This document shows, piece by piece, positions 35,253 to 37,589 of a DNA stretch of 37,589 bases. The stretch is from Polaromonas sp. AET17H-212. Lineage in GTDB: Bacteria > Pseudomonadota > Gammaproteobacteria > Burkholderiales > Burkholderiaceae_C. Made by a program: the position numbers and the translations under genes. The first letter of the stretch is position 1; every line of letters begins with the position of its first letter. The notes beneath the pieces are model-generated. The model was not told the origin of the DNA. It did no database searches and saw only the letters and a list, made by a program, of their open reading frames with translations. The stretch lies in NCBI RefSeq assembly GCF_002379085.1, contig NZ_NBZW01000034.1, forward strand, positions 1 to 37,589. Direction: 5' to 3'.

Positions 35253-35854
35253 TGCGTCCCCATGTGCCGGCCCTGAACCTTGCGCCTGAACTGCTGCTGC
35301 GCGCACAGAACATCAAGGTGGCGTTCTTTGATGTCGACGGCGTGTTGACCGACGGCGGCCTGTATTTCGGCGAGTACCCGCCGGGTGACGAGCGGGCGAC
35401 ACAGCACGAGGGCTTCACCACCGGCGGCGAAACCCTCAAGCGCTTCAACACGCTGGACGGCCACGGCCTGAAGCTTCTGCAGCGGGCGGGCATCACGCCG
35501 GCCGTGATCACCGGGCGCGACAGCGTGGTGTTGCGCTCGCGCCTGCACGCGCTGGGCGTGACCCACACCCACTACGGCACCGAGGACAAGCGCCCGGCCG
35601 CCGAGATCACCCTGAAAGAGTTGGGGCTGGACTGGTCCCAGGCGGCCTTCATGGGCGATGACTGGCCCGACCTGCCGGTGATGCGCCGCGTGGCCTTCAG
35701 CTGCGCACCTGCCAACGCGCATGTGGAGGTCAAGGCCCTGGCCACGCATGTCACGCAGGCCCGCGGTGGTGACGGCGCCGTGCGCGAATTCTGCGACCTG
35801 CTGATGGTGGCCAGCGGCCGCTATGCGGCCTTGCTGCAGGAGTACACCGCCTGA
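35252..35854 (+). CDS. kdsC: 3-deoxy-D-manno-octulosonate 8-phosphate phosphatase (with an insertion)
   Basis: HAD-family enzyme that removes phosphate from Kdo-8-phosphate. The 200-residue protein has FFDVDGVLTDGGLYF, LDGHGLKLLQ, ITGRDS, GDDWPDLPVM and GAVREFCDLLM motifs. Between GLYFGE and ETLKRFN there is an extra stretch of about 17 residues (PGDERATQHEGFTTG) that is not in E. coli KdsC and falls in the beta-hairpin flap near the active site. Active-site residues are otherwise intact. It overlaps both neighbours by a base or so (TGATG). Confidence 0.93.
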   Translation: MRPHVPALNLAPELLLRAQNIKVAFFDVDGVLTDGGLYFGEYPPGDERATQHEGFTTGGETLKRFNTLDGHGLKLLQRAGITPAVITGRDSVVLRSRLHALGVTHTHYGTEDKRPAAEITLKELGLDWSQAAFMGDDWPDLPVMRRVAFSCAPANAHVEVKALATHVTQARGGDGAVREFCDLLMVASGRYAALLQEYTA

Positions 35855-36543
35855 TGGCTGCCACCCCCTCCCTGGGCCCGCCGGCCGGCGTGGTTCCTGC
35901 CTGGCGCAACGCGCTCGACAGGGTGTCGCTGCTGTGGGAGCGCACCGCCATCTACATCCCGGTGCTGATGATGGGTGTGCTCGCGCTGGGCACGTACTGG
36001 CTCGTGAGAAACACGCCCGCCTCACTGCCGCCGGAAGGCCAGCGGGCGGTCAGTGTCGAGCCGGACTACTACCTGCGCAAGTTCGGCATCAAGACCTTTG
36101 ACGACGCGGGGCGGCTCAAAAGCGATGTCTCCGGCGTCGAGCTGCGCCACTACCCCGACAGCGACACGCTGGAGATCGACCAGGCGCTGATCCGCAGCTA
36201 CAGCCTGGAAGGCCGGCTGACGACCTCCACCGGCAACCGGGCCCTGACCAATGCCGACGGCTCGGAAGTCCAGCTCATCGGCAATGCACGCGTGGTGCGC
36301 GAAGCGGCCGTGGACGCGAACGGCCGGGAAGTTCCGCGGCTCGAATTCCAGGGCGAGTTCCTGCACGTGTTTGTCAACGAAGAGCGTGCAAAGTCACACC
36401 TGCCGGTGGTCATCACGCGTGGCAGCGACCAGTTTGCCGGCGACACTTTTGCCTACGACAATTTTGACCGCGTGGCAGACCTCAAGGGGCGCGTCAAAGG
36501 CGTGCTTGTGCCGCGTAAAGCCCCCGCGGGTGGCGCGCCCTGA
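35854..36543 (+). CDS. lptC: LPS export protein LptC
   Basis: Bitopic inner-membrane component of the Lpt bridge carrying LPS to the outer membrane. The 229-residue protein has one membrane segment (YIPVLMMGVLALGTYWLV) and a periplasmic beta-jellyroll (YYLRKFGIKTFDDAGRLKSD, LTNADGSEVQLIGNARVVRE, ITRGSDQFAGDTFAYDNFDR). It is somewhat longer than E. coli LptC. Stop-start overlap with kdsC. lptA, which usually follows, is not next here; an SDR gene is. Confidence 0.93.
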   Translation: MAATPSLGPPAGVVPAWRNALDRVSLLWERTAIYIPVLMMGVLALGTYWLVRNTPASLPPEGQRAVSVEPDYYLRKFGIKTFDDAGRLKSDVSGVELRHYPDSDTLEIDQALIRSYSLEGRLTTSTGNRALTNADGSEVQLIGNARVVREAAVDANGREVPRLEFQGEFLHVFVNEERAKSHLPVVITRGSDQFAGDTFAYDNFDRVADLKGRVKGVLVPRKAPAGGAP

Positions 36544-36601
36544 CGGCCGCCGCTGGCCGTCTGCAAAAAGCCGGCCGGTTCAGGCCCGGCAGGAGTTTTC
36601 C

Positions 36602-37384
36602 ATGTCCAGACTCGTTTTCATCACCGGCGCCTCCAGCGGCATTGGCCAGGCCCTGGCCCTGCGCTTTTTTCAGGCGGGCTACCGGCTGGCACTGGTGGCG
36701 CGCCGCACCCACGAGGTGGAATCGTGGGCTCAGGCACATGGAATAAGCGTCGACAACTATAAAATCTATAGCGCCGATGTGGCGGACAGCAACAGCATGG
36801 TGGCCGCAGGGCAGGCCTGCCTGGCAGCCCAGGGGCTGCCGGATGTGGTGGTGGCCAACGCCGGCATCAGCATTGGCATGGACACGGCGGTGCGCGCGGA
36901 CCTGGAGATGATGGCGCAGACATTTGCCACCAACAATATCGGCCTGGCGGCGACGTTTCATCCTTTTGTGGCGGCCATGGTGCAGCGGGGTTCGGGTTCG
37001 CTGGTGGGCATCGGCAGTGTGGCGGGTATTCGCGGGCTGCCCGGCCACGGCGCCTACTGTGCCAGCAAGGCAGCAGTGATCAGCTACTGCGAGAGCCTGC
37101 GTGGCGAGCTGCGGCCTGCGGGCGTGAAGGTCGTGACCCTGTGCCCCGGCTACATCGACACGCCGCTGACGCAGAAGAACCGTTACGCCATGCCCTTTCT
37201 GATGCAGCCGCAGGCGTTTGCCGAGAAGGCCTTCGCCGCCATCGAGGCCGGCGCCAGCTACCGCGTGATTCCCTGGCAGATGGGCGTGGTGGCCAAGCTG
37301 CTGCGGCTGTTGCCCAATGCCGTGTTCGACAAGGCCCTGGCGGGCCGGCCGCGCAAACACCGCCAATCGGAAAAGCCGTCGTAA
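36602..37384 (+). CDS. Short-chain dehydrogenase/reductase
   Basis: A 260-residue classical SDR. The ATG at 36602 has AGGAG upstream; earlier frame to 36251 is shadow. It has the Rossmann TGASSGIGQ cofactor motif, DVVVANAGIS, the catalytic Ser in GIGSVAGIRG, and the YxxxK motif as AYCASK. PGYIDTPLT follows. Cofactor and substrate cannot be told with certainty; an Arg-rich strand end (LVARR) favours NADP(H). A stretch encoding DNYKIYSADV resembles the dispersed repeat. It follows lptC by 58 bp and may be in the same transcript. Confidence 0.9.
   Translation: MSRLVFITGASSGIGQALALRFFQAGYRLALVARRTHEVESWAQAHGISVDNYKIYSADVADSNSMVAAGQACLAAQGLPDVVVANAGISIGMDTAVRADLEMMAQTFATNNIGLAATFHPFVAAMVQRGSGSLVGIGSVAGIRGLPGHGAYCASKAAVISYCESLRGELRPAGVKVVTLCPGYIDTPLTQKNRYAMPFLMQPQAFAEKAFAAIEAGASYRVIPWQMGVVAKLLRLLPNAVFDKALAGRPRKHRQSEKPS
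36718..36772 (-). repeat. Possible dispersed-repeat copy inside the SDR coding sequence
   Basis: ACTAT-AAAATCT-ATAGC at 36756-36772 matches the 17-base core with one mismatch. About 35 bases (from ATGGAATAAGCG) align with copy E with roughly eight mismatches and one gap. The distal part is poorly conserved. Chance similarity is not excluded. Confidence 0.35.
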
Positions 37385-37385
37385 T

Positions 37386-37430
37386 GCTATAAAAATAATA
37401 GCTACATGTGCCCTTGTATCAAGGGCCACC
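37386..37430 (+). repeat. Dispersed repeat, copy F (partial)
   Basis: A perfect core GCTAT-AAAAATA-ATAGC, followed by GTATCAAGGGCC, which matches part of the right half. The rest is missing or overwritten by the adjacent terminator. It starts one base after the SDR stop. Confidence 0.65.
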
Positions 37431-37435
37431 ATGCA

Positions 37436-37469
37436 AAAAGGCTTCAAAACCGAAGTCTTGAAGCCTTTT
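37436..37469. terminator. Bidirectional intrinsic terminator
   Basis: A 12-bp stem (AAAAGGCTTCAA / TTGAAGCCTTTT) with a 10-base loop. A-run on the left and T-run on the right allow function on both strands, for the SDR transcript and the minus-strand gene ending at 37513. Confidence 0.8.
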
Positions 37470-37512
37470 AAAGCTGTCTTCAGCCGAAGCTGAAGCGGCA
37501 GGGGGTCAGGGC

Positions 37513-37589
37513 TTAGTAGCCGCCGCGTCCGCCGCCAGAGCCGCCGCCACCGTAGCCGCCGCCGCCGGAACGGCCACCGCCGCCACCAC
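37513..37589 (-). CDS. C-terminal tail of a glycine-rich protein (probably RRM RNA-binding), partial
   Basis: The minus strand reads a Gly/Arg/Tyr/Ser tail ending GGRGGY then TAA; the start lies beyond the window. Such tails are usual in small RNA-recognition-motif proteins of Comamonadaceae, but single-stranded-DNA-binding and other Gly-rich proteins have them too. No RRM is visible in this fragment, so only the tail is directly supported. Confidence 0.6.
   Translation of the reverse strand, partial: GGGGGRSGGGGYGGGGSGGGRGGY

Noticed and set aside
33725..36025. A 766-codon minus-strand frame opposite kdsD-kdsC
   Set aside because: Overlaps three well-supported genes and has no family similarity; a shadow frame of high-G+C DNA.

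Overview
The window looks like a chromosomal segment from a high-G+C betaproteobacterium, most likely Comamonadaceae (Polaromonas/Rhodoferax/Acidovorax-like). The basis is the divergent replication-origin cluster (dnaA-dnaN-gyrB on minus, rpmH-rnpA-yidD-yidC-mnmE on plus), the minCDE operon, an NnrU protein, the protein sequences themselves, and a dispersed 55-bp repeat with a GCTAT-N7-ATAGC core that I associate with this family. Genus is not determinable from the sequence alone.

Layout. 1-1748: the 3' end of a clsB-ybhN membrane-lipid pair; the first 83 bp form a near-perfect hairpin that may be a contig-end artefact. 1749-3456: a LexA-type operator, an orphan DUF4130 (UdgX/radical-SAM-associated) gene, and a small exported Pro-rich protein. 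3712-7517: minC-minD-minE and an ABC1/UbiB-like kinase. 7644-11465: small accessory genes (exported Ala/Gly/Lys-rich protein, NnrU, a hydrophilic 67-residue protein, a single-domain response regulator, a VOC protein, a membrane-anchored DUF4124-like protein). 11480-12532: an island of lower G+C with a DUF3883 nuclease-like gene and a possible small partner. 12626-13735: DAHP synthase. 14002-17623: an AraC regulator with a degenerate receiver, a V8-like serine protease without a signal peptide, and a protein with three carboxypeptidase-regulatory-like folds. 17756-19140: a MntA/HepT toxin-antitoxin module, a 39-residue ORF and a DnaQ-like exonuclease, directly downstream of gyrB. 19165-29244: the origin region. 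29384-30948: a lone cyclic-nucleotide-binding protein and a family-restricted hypothetical. 31056-34170: kefB-phosphatase-apt operon on minus. 34260-37384: kdsD-kdsC-lptC for Kdo synthesis and LPS transport, plus an SDR. 37513-end: the Gly-rich tail of a minus-strand protein.

The housekeeping parts are conventional. The most interesting material is: (1) the regulator/protease/triple-Ig-like cassette at 14.0-17.6 kb, with a 21-bp tandem repeat and a hairpin in its leader; (2) a 55-bp repeat family found in five of its six intergenic copies between convergent genes, with a possible seventh copy inside a coding sequence; (3) a candidate DnaA-trio/basal-unwinding arrangement between dnaA and dnaN; (4) the LexA-linked orphan DUF4130 gene; (5) the DUF3883 island. 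No rRNA, tRNA, CRISPR array, intact insertion sequence or prophage was seen.
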